Source: Homarus americanus (Eukaryota > Arthropoda > Malacostraca > Decapoda > Nephropidae). Taken from it: a DNA stretch of 64,000 bases. Shown here piece by piece: positions 1 to 12,472 of this stretch (position 1 is the stretch's first letter; the number at the start of each line of letters is the position of its first letter). A model generated the notes under the pieces. It was not told the DNA's origin. It saw only the letters and a program-made list of their open reading frames with translations, and made no database searches. The DNA is taken from NCBI RefSeq assembly GCF_018991925.1, contig NW_024737042.1, forward strand, positions 17,131,678 through 17,195,677, in the 5' to 3' direction. Made by a program: the position numbers and the translations under genes.

Positions 1-1087
1 GTCACCTCCTACAAGTCTTCTTCATCAGCTCCAGTTCGATGAGAGTGGCGTTCACTCTGGGAAGTGACCACAGGATCACCTATCCTGGAAACCTACGGCA
101 CAGTGACTACCTACCGTCTTCTACAATACTCAGCCTTACTCGTCGGCCATCTCAGCTCCGCACTTAAGTATTTGTAATCTTATATTGCCTCCCACCTCCA
201 CCTTGCTTCACGATTGTTTTATGTTGTATAAATATGTATATACTGTTAAGCCAATGTTGCGTATGTTTAGGTTAAGTATGGTTAAGGGTAAATTATAGAA
301 AGCTGAATATTTTGTTAAGGAATTTATGGTACTTTATTATACACAACAAAAACTCGAATCCTTTGTCTACCCTTTTATAGTCTGATTGTCTTAGTTTTTT
401 TTATTGTTGTTGCCTGTTGGGATCTGGGTAGACTTTAAACTATATTCTAAATCCCCAACTCGTAACAACACAATGGCATAACCTTTCTGCTTTTCTTATC
501 TCCTAATACCATCTCTGTGGTCGCTACTTTCGTACAACTTTTCCATTAACGCTGGAGTCTTTTTCTTTCTCATTTACAAAGTCAAGCACATAAACCACCA
601 GACTTCATAACCACATCTCTTCTCTAGCTGGTCACCAAGGCCCCTCCACCCACCTCTCTACAAGTAGCCCAAACATTACCCCATTGTCAAGATCTCATTG
701 TTATTACAAGTTTGACGGATAAACTTGTAATGCTTAATATTTCCATTACTCAAGCACTAATCATCTCGCATCGGCAAAACGAGATTTCTACACCACTCTC
801 CTAGAAATTATAAAGAAAACTATCGGTTGTAATGCTTAAACCACCAAAAAATTCTACGGAAAGATTCTGGTCTTTCTTTCGTATTTTATTCCCTTTCTCC
901 TTCATAAATATTCATCTTCAACACCGCCATCATGGCGGCCTATACAGGGTACATACAAAACTGTTCTCTTCTTATTCCACAGTAACAAATTCATTGTAAA
1001 TATAACAAATAATACAGTACAACCTGGTTTCTAGTAACCGTTTCCACTATTAACGTCCCTTTCCTTATTTTAACGTTTTAAAACAGT
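1..1087. other. Unassigned spacer
   Basis: No open frame or repeat family was recognised here. A segment at 257-470 is flanked by the 5-bp direct repeat CAATG (252-256 and 471-475) and ends in CGTAACAACA. This could be a small insertion or solo-LTR-like remnant, but no polypurine tract or primer site is visible. Confidence 0.4.
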
Positions 1088-1107
1088 CACACAAACACAC
1101 ACACACA

Positions 1108-1143
<36 letters not shown>
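1088..1143. repeat. (CA)n microsatellite
   Basis: An almost pure CA dinucleotide run with two interruptions. It abuts the 5'-truncated end of the LINE that follows. Confidence 0.97.
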
Positions 1144-1145
<2 letters not shown>

Positions 1146-2209
1146 ACTACATATATCGCCATCTGGAAAAACGAAAAAACGTCTGTGGCTGTCGCCTTCA
1201 TTGACTTCACCAAAGCATTTGACCTTGTCGACAACAGTTTAATCATCAACAAAGTTATCGACCTCGGGTTTCGGAGAGATCTTATACCATGGCTTACAGA
1301 CTTCCTTAGTGACGGACGCAAAACCGTAGGCTTCCGAGGGGCTGTGTCCACTTTTCAGTCACTCACCTGTGGCGTTCCCCAAGGCACCAAGATGGGAACG
1401 CTTTGCTTCCTCATGCTTATCAATGATGCTCTACGAGAAACCTTGTTCGTTGGAAATATGTCGACGACTTCACCATTGGGATCAGAGTGAACAAGTCGGC
1501 TCCCGACTACAGCGCCCTCAAGAATATTTTGAAGAAGTCTCCAAAATTTGGCCATCAACAACCATGTTGGTTAGGTACATCAACCTTTCCTCTGAGCTTG
1601 GCCGACCTCCCTTCATTACTTTGGGCCCCAACACACTCCAGGTTGTGGACTCCACCAAGCTCTTCGGCGTTCCTGCTCCCGAGCTCCTCAGTGTTTACTC
1701 AACATTCATACTTCTCAAGCTCACCGATGCCTCCCTTCTCTGGTCTTCCTCCCAAATGTCACACACACAACGGAAGCAACTAGAGAAAGTGCAGAAAAGG
1801 GCATGCAAGATTATTCTCTCCCCTTCCTACTCCACACATTAAGAAGCGCTCAACACACTGACCCTCTCGGCTTTCTCTGATCATCACCACGACCTCATCT
1901 GTTCGACACAACAACCGCATCCAGCCCATACGAGCACGTATAGATCGTTATAAGAACAGCCCAGTCCCAACCATTGTAAAAATTATCAACAACTCGTAAT
2001 GAACCAGTGTTCACTCCCAGCCAATCTTACTTTTTTGCATTGTTACTATGTTGAAATGGCCTGTAGTATGACCTTCTCCCACCTTATTATATATCATATT
2101 TGTATAATTTATGCTACTTGTATAATATTTGTGAATCAAGTGACCCATTCCCCAATTATGTAACTGTATATTTTCAGCCTTCTGGCTACCATGCTCTTTC
2201 AATAAATTG

Positions 2210-2242
<33 letters not shown>
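1146..2242 (+). mobile_element. LINE E1, 5'-truncated non-LTR retrotransposon
   Basis: This is the 3' part of a LINE: decayed reverse transcriptase to 1999, then a roughly 210-bp 3' UTR, then a (TTA)n tail at 2211-2242. The same 3' UTR occurs on the other strand at 30141-30431, which confirms that it is a dispersed repeat. The RT resembles LINEs whose catalytic box reads YVDD. I place it in the broad jockey/CR1 assemblage without naming a clade. The 5' end is lost at the (CA)n run. Confidence 0.85.
1177..1999 (+). pseudogene. Reverse transcriptase fragment of LINE E1
   Basis: The first frame (1185-1490) carries RT motif A (AFIDFTKAFDLVD) and the CGVPQGTKMG box. A frameshift follows near 1440-1490. 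The catalytic YVDD lies at about 1455-1466 in the adjacent frame. The 1369-1842 frame then gives the thumb region (QRKQLEKVQKRACKIIL). About 40-45 residues appear to be missing between KLFGV and LLSVYSTF, judging from the usual spacing in such LINEs. The last codons, DRYKNSPVPTIV and following, end at a TAA at 1997-1999. It is non-functional because of frameshifts and the deletion. Confidence 0.85.
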
Positions 2243-3480
2243 TTTAATATTTTATGTATACTATATGGTTACACACTCAATCACTTATACATAATACATA
2301 GAATGTACACGACATCAACGTCACGCACAAACACATGCTGTATATTACGTATATGACATACCCACACACTCACTCCTGTACACACAGCACATACAGTATA
2401 TAACTCTCTCAACACACACACAGTCACTCATAAACACAGAACACATACACGGTAAACCTCTTCCCACCCCCTCCATAAACACACACACACACACACATCG
2501 AAACGTGTACATCTTACGTAGAAAAATGGACTAAACCCAAGTGTGTGTACTTAGTAATGTACACATTGATAATTTGATGAATATTTACAGACGGCGTAGG
2601 GGGGGGGGCGAGTTTCTGATGGGGCTTTGTTGTTCCGTGAGGGGCTGGACAACGAGAGAGAGAGAGAGAGAGAGAGAGCACGTAAGAAAACATTATAAAG
2701 AAATTAATAGTTTTAGGTGAAACAAGTAATGAAAAATATGCAAAGGAAGAATAATGTTAAAGTGAAGAATAAGACAACAAAAACAGACAAACACTCGAAA
2801 AACAAATTAAAACGAACCATAATTAATTCATGAATAAGAATGCGAGAAGAGCTAAGCTATAGGTAAGACAACAACAAGGAAGCATTATGTAAATGACTTA
2901 AAGGTAAAACGTACTGTACCCGTAGTTATGGGTAAGCGAGAAAAACAAAAACAAAACGAAACAAAACAAAACAAAGCACAGACAGGTTACGTGTTTTTTT
3001 TTCTAGGGGGTGGAGAGGGTTCAGCACCTAATATGATACTGCTCCCTGATGTTATAGGCTTGACAAAATTATAACACATACTTAAGTCAGCAACAGGTTA
3101 TAAAAGACATAAACCAGAAGAAAAATCTAAAGTTGTAATTAAGTAAATAAACAAAAAACAGGTGAAATCAGACAAAAAGTGTGCAAATTACAGGAAAAAT
3201 CAGAGGTAGAACAAATACGGAGGTAATAAAAGACAAAACAAAAATGCCAGAATACAAGCAGTAGTGCCAAAATTGAGTCGGGCACATAGACACAGCGGTT
3301 CACGTGTTTAACTTCAAATTTTTTACACGTTCTTGCATACGTAACGAAACAGCATAAATGAATAGGCAAATGATTCCAGTAAAACTCTATGAATTAAACA
3401 CACTGAGTAACCATCCACTTCTCTCCCCCCCCTTTTTTTTTACCTCCTCGAACGGCGGAAAAACTCCTTCTTCGTCCCTT
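2243..3480. other. Spacer with simple repeats, no gene seen
   Basis: The stretch holds a CA-rich zone (pure run 2478-2497), a G tract near 2600-2608, a (GA)n run at 2654-2678 and an AAAAC-type run at about 2940-2977. No open frame shows a recognisable domain. Confidence 0.6.
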
Positions 3481-3490
3481 TGTTTTGCAG

Positions 3491-3585
3491 ACGTTAATTA
3501 GCCTCAGGTCTCAATTAGCGGATCCACGAGCTCTCTAATTGCTTAATTAATTGCGTGCTGGCATTGTCCTTATTAGATTACTTAA
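3491..3585. promoter_or_regulatory. TAAT-rich block, possible homeodomain-site cluster
   Basis: About 95 bases contain at least six TAAT/ATTA cores, several as TTAATTAG, CAATTAG, CTAATTG and TTAATTAATTG. The block is not a simple repeat and stands out from its surroundings. Homeodomain proteins commonly bind TAATTA and TAATTG, so a regulatory element is possible. It is only a composition-based inference. Confidence 0.2.
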
Positions 3586-3729
3586 CAGTTCGTGTTGTAA
3601 GGGAGCGGCGGTGTACATTTACGGAAAACAGGTGGTGCCGCGGCTGTGAAAGTCGAGGCGGGAATGAGAAAGAACATGAGAGGAGGAGGGACGAGCGCTG
3701 GGTGGTGGTGGCGCTGGCCCAGGGCTGAC

Positions 3730-4131
3730 CTACCTACAGTATCTACCGTTCACCACCACGAATACCGGATTCATGCCGGCATAAGCATTAGGTTCGGATT
3801 TTAAAAGCATTGTAGCGCCTATATGAGCCGTAAACCTGTCGGGGAGTGCTCTCTGGGTCGGAGTCCGCTGGGTATCTCCACCAACGACCCGCTGGATGGC
3901 CCAGTTACGCCCACCGTCACTCGTTACTCCTGTGGATGGAATTAAAAGCTGACATTCGCTTGTGATGTATAAAGTCTCCCGGGTCATTATGTCGTGGGTT
4001 ATGTGGTAGGGTGTGTTAGTAAAGAGGATGTTACTGGCCGTATCTCTGACAGTGTGTAGCGCTGATGTGCAGGTCAGGTGCCACCGCCTCCCTTCTCTTA
4101 TTAACCTGGTTCTAGATTGTAAAAAAAACAA
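3730..4131 (-). other. Unrecognised 133-codon open frame
   Basis: An uninterrupted frame of 402 bases, with no ATG at its start and no domain that I recognise. It lies in a locally GC-richer segment next to the TAAT-rich block. It could be an exon, a fragment of an old repeat, or chance. No splice-site pair or family similarity supports it. Confidence 0.15.
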
Positions 4132-4895
4132 GGCTTATCGGAGGAACTTTTAAGAGGTACACCAGTGTGATACGTAATGAATTTCCCCGCAGGGTGGGAA
4201 CAGCAGCTTAATCCCTTGAATACAATGGCGTAATTTGCCAAAGTGACGCTAGTTTTCTACGCGTGGTAACAGTCAGGTGAGGAATGAGAAGGGTTCACTC
4301 TGTCCTACTTCATCTGTAAACAACAGCATTCTTGGACTATGTTCAACCCAAGATACTCTGAGATCCTTATGTTTCTTATATGTTCATAGCATTTACAAGT
4401 ACTGGAAATGGTTTCCATTATTCTTACTGTTCAAAAAGGCCACATCTGTTCTTCTTATTTGGAATTCCACTGTTGGGTAGGCTGTGTTCAGTCCAGCCCC
4501 CCTTATTACTCGTCAATAAATAACCAGCTGCTAGTTTGCACACTCTCCTCCACCTCTCTGGTCATATCTATTCTCTGACAAATATCCACCTGTTATCCAT
4601 CTTTTGTTTTCCTTGGGTTCCGCTACTCATTATGCCACATCCCGGTCCTCCATCCGAGGCCAATACATCAAAATCTTCCTCCCCTTTCGTATTCACATTC
4701 CGATCTTCATATATTTTTTCCTCAGCGAGTTGTTTTCTCTGCGTGTTTGTTTGGTTTCTTCTCCTTCCTACAGCACGCAGCCTAATAAACATGGAGGTGA
4801 TGCACGTCTTTTGTCACATTCACAACAGCAACTCACCGTCCTCGGTAATCTACAAGACGAGCTTTGCCTGCCTGGAGGATCATCATTGGTGGTAA

Positions 4896-4896
<1 letters not shown>
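4132..4896. other. Spacer, nothing recognised
   Basis: No gene-like frame, repeat family or RNA gene could be supported between the open frame on the left and the (GT)n run on the right. Confidence 0.5.

Positions 4897-4941
<45 letters not shown>
4897..4941. repeat. (GT)n microsatellite
   Basis: A pure GT dinucleotide run of about 22 units. Confidence 0.97.
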
Positions 4942-5187
4942 CGTGTTTAGTGTCTACCATTGGCACTTATCACCTGTACCCGCAAAAGCGAACCGAAGCA
5001 GAGGAGGAGGAGTAGGATTACTTCAGGAGGCAAATGGGTGGATTAGGGCCACGACTAATGAGGTGGGAACAAGATACACAGAATTCTCCATTTTCATTTT
5101 TGGTCATAAACATGAAGCCTGAGACGCTACAAGATTACCTCTTTTGAGACGTTGATTAAAATCTGCAGGTTATTAAATCACGTGTCT

Positions 5188-5563
5188 TTTAAGTATGAAC
5201 GCAAAAAACCTTGTGTTTGTTAAGCATGCACGTAAACAACCCATGTCTATTAAGTATGCACGCAAACAACCTTGTGTCTGTTAAGTATGCACGCAAACAA
5301 CCTCATGTTTGTTTAGTATGCACATAAACAACCTCGTGTCCGTTAAGTATGCATTTAAACACCCTCGTCTGTGTTAAGTATGCACGTAAACAACCTCATA
5401 TGTGCTAAGTATGCACATAAACAACCTAGAGTCTGTTAAGTATGCACCTAAACACCCTCGTCTGTGTTAAGTATGCACGTAAACAACCTCGTGTCTGTTA
5501 AGTATACACGTAAACAGCCTCGACTCTGTTAAGTATGCACGTAAACAACCTCATGTCTGTTAA
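5188..5563. repeat. 31-bp minisatellite, about 12 units
   Basis: The core GTTAAGTATGCACGTAAACA recurs every 30-31 bases, followed by a variable CCTCGTGTCT-like segment. Units diverge by a few substitutions. The array stops exactly where the tail of LINE A1 begins, so that element inserted into or at the edge of the array. Confidence 0.93.
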
Positions 5564-7428
5564 CATAAGAACATAAGAATGGAGGAAACTGCAGCGGGAC
5601 TATTGCCCATACTGGGCAGTCCCGTTTACATTCCACCGCTATCACTTATATATCCGTCCAGCCTATATTTGAAGTTACCCGGCGTGTTTGAATTAATGAT
5701 GATGTTTAGTAACTTGTTCCACTCATCCACTACTCTTCTTCCAAACCAATGTTTACTTATCTCGCGCCTAAATCTAAATTTGTCTAATTTAAAGACCATT
5801 ACTACGAATTCGCTCCTGGTTGGATAGTTTGAGAACCTTTGTTTAACCCTGGCTTTCATTTATACACCGCGATCATATCGCCCCTCACTCTACGTCTCTC
5901 GAGGGAGTGCAAATTAAGATGCTTTAACCTGTATCTGTACTCAAGGTTCCTAATGCGCGGGATTAGTCTTGTCATTCTACTCTGAATTTTTTCTAGGGAT
6001 TCTATATCCATTCTGTAATACGGTGACCAGAACTGAACCGCATAATCCAAGTGAGGTCTCACAAGACAAGCGCAAGATATAGTTTTAGGATAACCTCGCT
6101 AGTCTTGTAAATAACACTCGTTTGTATGGTCCCAAGTACTTTGTTAGCCTTGTTTCGAGCAAATACACATTGTTGTCTTGGGTTAAGATTCCTACTTATC
6201 ATTATTCCTAAATCTTTCTCGTAGTCGAATTTCTCGATAACATCGTTGTTCATTCGATATCTGGTTTCTCGGTTTATATCTCCTAGACTGAGTACTTTAC
6301 ATGTGTCTATGCGAATTTTTTTTTTTTAGATGTTCCTGTAATTTTGTGGAGTCTTCATCAGATTTAATTTCACGCCCTATTATATTGTTGACAACAAATT
6401 TACTTATGTTGCTATATACGCCTATATCTATGTCGTTTATGTATATAATAAATAGTAATGGCCCAAGTACTTATCCTTGGGGTACTCTACTTGTAACGTT
6501 ACCCTACTCGGATATAGTGCCATTAATGCTTACTCGCTGTTTCTGTCCTGTAACCACTCCCTAATACATTTTAGAATAACTCCTCCAATTCCATGAAACT
6601 CCACTTTTCGTATTAGTCTTTCGTGGGAGACTCTGTCGAAGGCTTTGCTAAAGTCAAGGTACACATCATAATCGTGTCCGTCATCCACTGATTCGAAAAC
6701 AGTTGAAATGAATGTTAATAGATTTGTCAGACATGAACGCCCGCTTGTGAAGCCATGTTGGGAATCATTGATCAACTTGTGCTTCTGCAAGTGATTTCGA
6801 ATAGATTTGAAATTATTGCTTCCAGTAATTTACCTACAATTAATGATAAACTGATTTGATAGTGATCTGTCTCCCTTCTTGAAAATCGGTATCACATTTG
6901 CTATCCTCCAGGATTCTGGTACTACACCCGCTTTTAATGACATATTTAACAAATTTACTAATGGCAGACTAAGCTCTTCCTTACAGTCCTTTAATACTCT
7001 GGCAAATATCTCATTCGATTTGGTGACTTAATAGGCTTTAGTGTGTCTATCTATTTACTAACATCGTTACTAGTATAGGCACTACTAACTCACTTAATCT
7101 GTTTTCTTCACTGTCTCTGCATATAGGCGATGCCTCGGATATCATGTTTAAATTTTCGGTGGCGAAAACTGTTGAAAAATATATGTTCACATTTTTGCTC
7201 ATTTCTCCGTCGTTATCAGTTAGTTCGCGGGTATCTGACTGTATTGGTCTGATCTTGTCTCGTGTTCTAGTTTGATACATTTGGAAGAATCCCTTGGGGT
7301 TTGATTTTGCCTCCCTTGTTACCTTCAATTCATTATTCCTCTTTGTTTTTCTTATCTCGGTCTTAACCATACTGGCCAATACTTAATAATAATCTCGGAG
7401 GTAACGTCACGACCATTTGTTTTCCTAC
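5564..7428 (-). mobile_element. LINE A1, decayed CR1/L2-like retrotransposon
   Basis: Read on the minus strand this is the 3' half of a CR1/L2-type LINE ORF2 plus its tail. The 3' end at 5564-5580 shows the ATTCTTATGTTCTTATG octamer-like tail seen on all A and B copies. Successive frames give the linker before RT (7047-7379), RT with YLDFSKAFDRVSHERL (6530-6790), thumb with [18 protein letters not shown] (5856-6062) and the C-terminus FKLDKFRFRREI (5626-5859). Several frameshifts separate them. The catalytic FADD box seen in copy A2 reads FVVN here (about 6387-6401). The 5' truncation lies near 7428. It is the older and more degraded of the two A copies. Confidence 0.9.
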
Positions 7429-7538
7429 CTATGTAATAGCCCCTGTCTCATCAACAGAAAGATAATATAAATGGGTTAATTACATTTGATTTATATACTG
7501 ATTCACCCCCTGTAATTTTCCACTGGCTATGAGGTGAC

Positions 7539-7884
7539 ATGTTCAGAGCACATGACAAGGTGTGCCCAACCGCCTCATATTATGCTGAGTTAAGGCATTA
7601 CTTACCTGCCTTTCTGGCCACCTAATGCAGGCATTACGACTCAATCCCTCACACAAGAAGGACGTGATCAAACGGTCTATTTACATAGCCCCCGTCCTTC
7701 TCTTAACACTCATAGCTACAGTGATTAAATTACGGTTGATTTACACTCTGGAATTGTATCAACAGCAGTTCCTCAATAAAAGGAGAAACAGACAATTGGG
7801 TTTCGCTACTCTAACCCAATATAATATAAATGTACCAGCGTAGTTAACTTCGACAGAACCTATAGTTAACCGGCTATAACATAT
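7539..7884 (+). repeat. Possible LTR with adjacent primer-site-like sequence
   Basis: The segment begins TGTTCAG, ends CTATAACA and contains AATAAA near its end. It is followed at once by TATGGTGGCAGCTAGTG. That resembles the post-LTR sequence of G2 (CTGGTGGTAGCCGAGTG on the minus strand). This suggests a 5' LTR whose internal region is lost at the nearby gap. A second LTR was not found, so the call is weak. Confidence 0.3.
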
Positions 7885-7975
7885 GGTGGCAGCTAGTGTG
7901 GTTACGGATACGACATTCCTGTCTGAATACACACTTTACATACCAAGGCGTCAGTGTTTTCCCTAAACAAGAAAC

Positions 7976-8075
7976 NNNNNNNNNNNNNNNNNNNNNNNNN
8001 NNNNNNNNNNNNNNNNNNNNNNNNNNNNNNNNNNNNNNNNNNNNNNNNNNNNNNNNNNNNNNNNNNNNNNNNNNN
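7976..8075. other. Assembly gap (100 N)
   Basis: Exactly 100 unknown bases, a conventional placeholder length. The true distance is unknown. It separates LTR-like sequence on the left from an LTR-like fragment of G1 on the right. Confidence 1.
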
Positions 8076-8084
8076 ATGGTATTA

Positions 8085-10400
8085 TCGTTCCAGTTACGTG
8101 TTATTGCTCTCCACGAGGTCTGAGATTCTTACCACTTTCTACTGAGAACTATAAGCAAAGTTTTCACTAAAATTAGCCCACTCGAAACACTTTCCTCGAG
8201 AGAAATTCTAGCCAATTCTCTCCCAAACCCCAAATGCTACCTGTTTATATAGACACTTTAAAATATTCAAAGCCCAGAACAAGTGTTTAGAATCTACCCC
8301 GCATAAGGGATTTGAGAACTGTATATATATGTGTGTATTGTGACATATATATAAAACTGAGCTAAAGACACTGTTGTAACAGTGGAGACAGTCACGATGT
8401 AATTAGACTCAAGAAACAAACAAAATAAACTGATTCCTGGTGACTTAAGTGGCGCTAAGTGAATCATCAAAAACAAGCATTTGCATCGTGGATGGTGGTT
8501 GAAACACTTGCAGAACCTTCTCCAAGAAAAACAAGGTAAGGGACATTAAAAAATACAAACAGCAATTTAATACTCCAGCTCTACCAAACTGAATAAAAGT
8601 TACCTGACTCAGGCAGGCCAGGGAGTCAGGCCAGTGGTGGTGAGAGAATTCACGCCAGCCTAACTGTGCACTTAGATGCCAGAGCCCAGCCTCCGGGCAC
8701 CAGCCAGTAACTATACAACCTGGGTTTAAGAAGGGTTGTGAAGATGGTTCCAGACAAGCGAACTATCTCTTGTAAACCTTAATCCAAACCTCGTCGATTG
8801 TGCAAGGTCAGCCCCAGGCCCTAATCACTTGGCAAAGGCGAGGACAACCCCCGAACAACGCAGCAAAGACAAGGACAGCCCTGAGCTGATCTTGGCAAGA
8901 CAGAGGACAACCCTTAGTAAATCACTGCAGGTTAGCTGAAGCTGATCGCCGCAAAACTGGGTGGATCACTACAGAAGGTCAGCCCCAGACGCAGATCGCC
9001 GCAGAGGTCAGCTCCTCCTCCATAATGGATCATAAATGGACGTGGTCGCATCCTCTGGCAGACGTCATCGACTAATGAAGTCATTATACAGCGCAGCTAT
9101 ATGGACTCTCCACTCAAGGTTAGATCTGAAGCAATCGCTATTTTACTCAAAACTGCACAAACATAATTGAACTTCAAAAGTCTTCACATGTATTTAATAT
9201 AAATATAAATACTTACACAAAAATGCGCAATGGAAATTAGACCTACATTTTAGAAAGTACGACCTTGTCTTTTACATGCTGGTACTTCTTAAGTATTACT
9301 GTCACTGTAATATTTAACACCTACCATTTTTATAACTCATTATGTCTGCATTATCCGTAATTGGGCAACATCGTAGAGTTTTATGCAATGGTGAAGTGAT
9401 AAATGTTACTATATATGGACCCTCTTCCCGGTATTTTGGGTATCAAACAGGAAATTAGTGTGACTTAGATTCAATGATCATCTATAATTCACAAGAAGCT
9501 AGTAGCGGCAGCTAGTGGTGAGAAATGAATTACCTGCGATTAACCAAATAGAGTTAATACCTGCTGACTATTTAACTAGCACTGTGAAAATTTCTGGAAT
9601 TCACATTTTTACAGTTTACTAGTTGACAATAAGATCAAACACCCTACTTCATTTGCCTTTATTTACTAACGCTAGTGCGTTAACTATAATAATGTAACTG
9701 GAGTGGTTCTGCCTTCCACGAGCATTGCTCTACGCGAGCAGTAGAGGTTACTTCCAAAATACTTACATTTTAGTACCAAGGTTTTCCTGCCAAAGGATCC
9801 CAGTTATACTTTTTATTTAGCATTTTTGTGTACATATAGAAGATACGTAATGAAATAATAATGTCTGTGATGTGGATTAATATCTAATACATTCTAAGCC
9901 TTATCAAAACCGGTAATTCAGACTAGGATATCTATGCTAATAATTGATGGCCGATGATTAATCGTTTGAAACCAATTCATTTCCTTGGGTCAGGTTCAGG
10001 AGGTCCGTTTTATTTTGGAGTTTTAAGATGGCGAAGGGACGGTGACATATAACCATATGATGAAGAAGCCCAGATGCAATGCGGAAACTCTTAAGATGAA
10101 CCTTAAATCTTACGGACTCCTCCGTTGGTTTCGTGAGCAATATTTCATGGAATTCCATCAGTTTATCTTTGTGATTAAATGAACCTTTATTGCAAAAGCC
10201 GGATGAAAAAAATTTAAAAAAGGGTCTGAAAGCATAGGCATGTGAAATTGCGTTAGGAAAATACTGGAAACTCTGTCAGTGGCACCAGTCTGGCTGGAAC
10301 AACCACAAGCTGTCACTAGGATGAGCCTAAAAGGTGGCCTGAACACAGGGTCTACTAAGGCATGAGGAACATGTAAGAGAAGGTACTTGGTTCAGGACAA
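8085..10400 (+). mobile_element. G1: decayed Ty3/gypsy-like element, LTR part, leader and gag remnants
   Basis: Three blocks match, in the same order but on the opposite strand, the G2 element at 11.0-15.2 kb. An LTR-like block at about 8190-8335 shares GAGAGAA-TTC, ATTCTCTCCCAA and ATATAGACACTT landmarks. A leader block at about 8397-8520 shares GTGACTTAAGTGGC. Gag remnants at 9980-10330 share TLSVAPV and EQPQ with G2 ALSVAPV and EQPQ. Roughly 1 kb between leader and gag (8600-9600) has no counterpart in G2 and may be a later insertion. That part holds a motif-rich stretch at 8780-9025 with recurring GGTCAGC and ATCGCCGCA. All frames are broken. Confidence 0.55.
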
Positions 10401-11000
10401 GATATTTCTAATAATGAGCAGCAGGAAAGTAATATAGATACGGGACCTGCGCCATGTTTATCTCTCAATGAACATTTCCAATGAAACTCCAAGCGGAGAT
10501 AGCCTTTCCGAAGTACTGTAAATGACCAATAAGACATACCAAGACATTCCTCTGTCCAGTTGACAATCCAGAAGTCAATTAGACATAGTGGGAAATAACA
10601 CTCTACGAACTATGCCTTCAGTTACCACATGAAATCTAAATTTTTCTATTTGCTCGGCCAAACCATTTTAGATGGATGGTGGGCGGTCGTGAAGGTTTAT
10701 TGGCGATGTCACATTGCAGTTAGAAGTTGATTATGTAAATTCTGCCCTTTATCTGGGTATCACTCTGGGTGTGAAAAAGGATAGATAAGATGAGTGACTG
10801 GTATGAGCCAATTAGCCATTAAGCAATTTCTTACTGCAATGGTGCTAGTACCACAAATCTGAAAGTGGTCAGCATGAAAAAGTGAGGGTCCATAAGTTGT
10901 TCCCGTATGTTATACACCATTCAACATTTAGCAATGTGATGCTCTGTCGGTCCTCTAGTTTTCCAATAATATTTTATATAATTTCTGTTAGATATCTGTC
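10401..11000. other. Junction zone of the two opposed gypsy-like copies
   Basis: No clear frame or motif was seen. By position this should hold the sequence downstream of gag in G1 and the far 3' part of G2. I could not place the boundary between them. Confidence 0.3.
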
Positions 11001-12183
11001 TCAGCCCTGAAGCTAGCTTAAGGGTGCATCATAGTGAGGTGAGATGTTTCAACGCTGTGATGTAGAATAACAATTTGAGAGATTGACTATTATTTGTGTG
11101 TTTTCACTGAGCATTACAGTATAGTATTAGAGTGCCTAACAGAAAGCGCTAGCAAGTGGGAGAGTAATTTTGGCAGAAATTTTATATCTCTCGATTCTAA
11201 AGGCATATATAATATGGACACTGGATCTCATAAACTATAGTGCCTTGGACTTTGTGTCCCAGGGTGAACATGAGGTAGTGGCTGACAGGGCTATGTCAAT
11301 ATATAACGATAGCTGCATTCACGGCCAAGCAAATACTTGAAGTCAGGTGCAGCTCCTGTATAGTTAGATACTAAACGCCCTGATAAGTTCTTCTGTAAAT
11401 AGTTCCATCACGGCTACATAGTCTGTGTGGACTTTGATTGGATATCCAAGCAAGTCTTCAAGAATGGTTCTGGGAGAGTCCACTGCAGCATACTGCTGCT
11501 AGGGAAGTGACCAACTGAACAGCGATGATTTCGCCATCGTTGAGGTGCGACAGGCGTATGCAATACTCGCCACTTTCCTCGATGATCGAGACAGACACCA
11601 CTACCCTAAATATAGGCCCTTAGAGCGTCGGTGCACATGATGATAAAGCTGGTTTTAATAAGCCAGTCGAAGGCTAACACTGAACTCATTAAAGACGCTC
11701 TTGGGGCATGGCTGTCCTCTTGTTTTGTTCCCTGTAAAACTCTACGTTTTTTGAGGGTGCGTGAGTGGTGATCTGTAGCGGCCCTTCAATGAAAACGGTA
11801 GTATCCGATAATCCTAAAACTACAGGATTGATCTACGTTCTTGTGACAAGGGTAGCCTTCACCGCCTTTGCCTTGAAATCTACTGTGTTATTATCTGTTA
11901 TGCATCACTGCAGCTGTATCCTTTTGTGAAAAGCTTTCTGGCGAACACTAAATGGCTTTAGCCGTCGCCTTCTTATGCTAAGATCATCTAGATAGGCATA
12001 TTTGTGTTACCCTACCATTCCAACAAACCAAGTCATTTTTCATTCTTTGGAATGATAGGCACATATCTTAAGCCAAACCATTTCTTAGGGTACAAAACCT
12101 CCCAAAAACTTTTGAACGTATCTCGCAGGATTCATGCCTTGGGGAATTTTTCCGGTGCCCATAATGCGTCAAAATTACTGAAG

Positions 12184-12472
12184 GTAACGTTGATATTTCA
12201 CCACAGACATAATAAGTCCAGTTGCAGGACTGGGCATTGGGAACTTGTCTTGTGCAGTTGCCTGGTTGACTCGTTGAAAATATGACTGGTCTCCATCCTC
12301 CATCTTTTTTTGGAACTTGGAATAAGGTGAGTTCCATGGTGATGAGAGGTTGGTTTTGGTACCGTATATTTGTACCATCTGTTGACTTCCACCGTCTTCG
12401 GAGTTGTGGTGTAGCCTTATGCTGGGATGTGGATTGGGTTAGTGTCGCTTGAGTGAATATGATGGTTGTCAA
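12184..12472 (-). pseudogene. Gypsy-type reverse transcriptase fragment
   Basis: The motif VPKKDGGWRPVI (about 12316-12281) followed in the next frame by RVNQATAQDKFPMP is the diagnostic fingers region of Ty3/gypsy pol, where the usual form is close to VPKKDG-WR-DYR-N-T--DK-P-P. A single frameshift lies between the two parts. The downstream catalytic YxDD motif could not be identified with confidence. The fragment sits about 1.5 kb after the gag remnant, as expected for gag-pol order. Confidence 0.75.

Noticed and set aside
3139..3369. A 76-codon minus-strand hydrophobic frame
   Set aside because: No ATG in context and no homology signal. The composition follows the local AT-rich spacer.
7896..8145. 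Open frames spanning the first gap
   Set aside because: They cross unknown bases and have no supported continuity.
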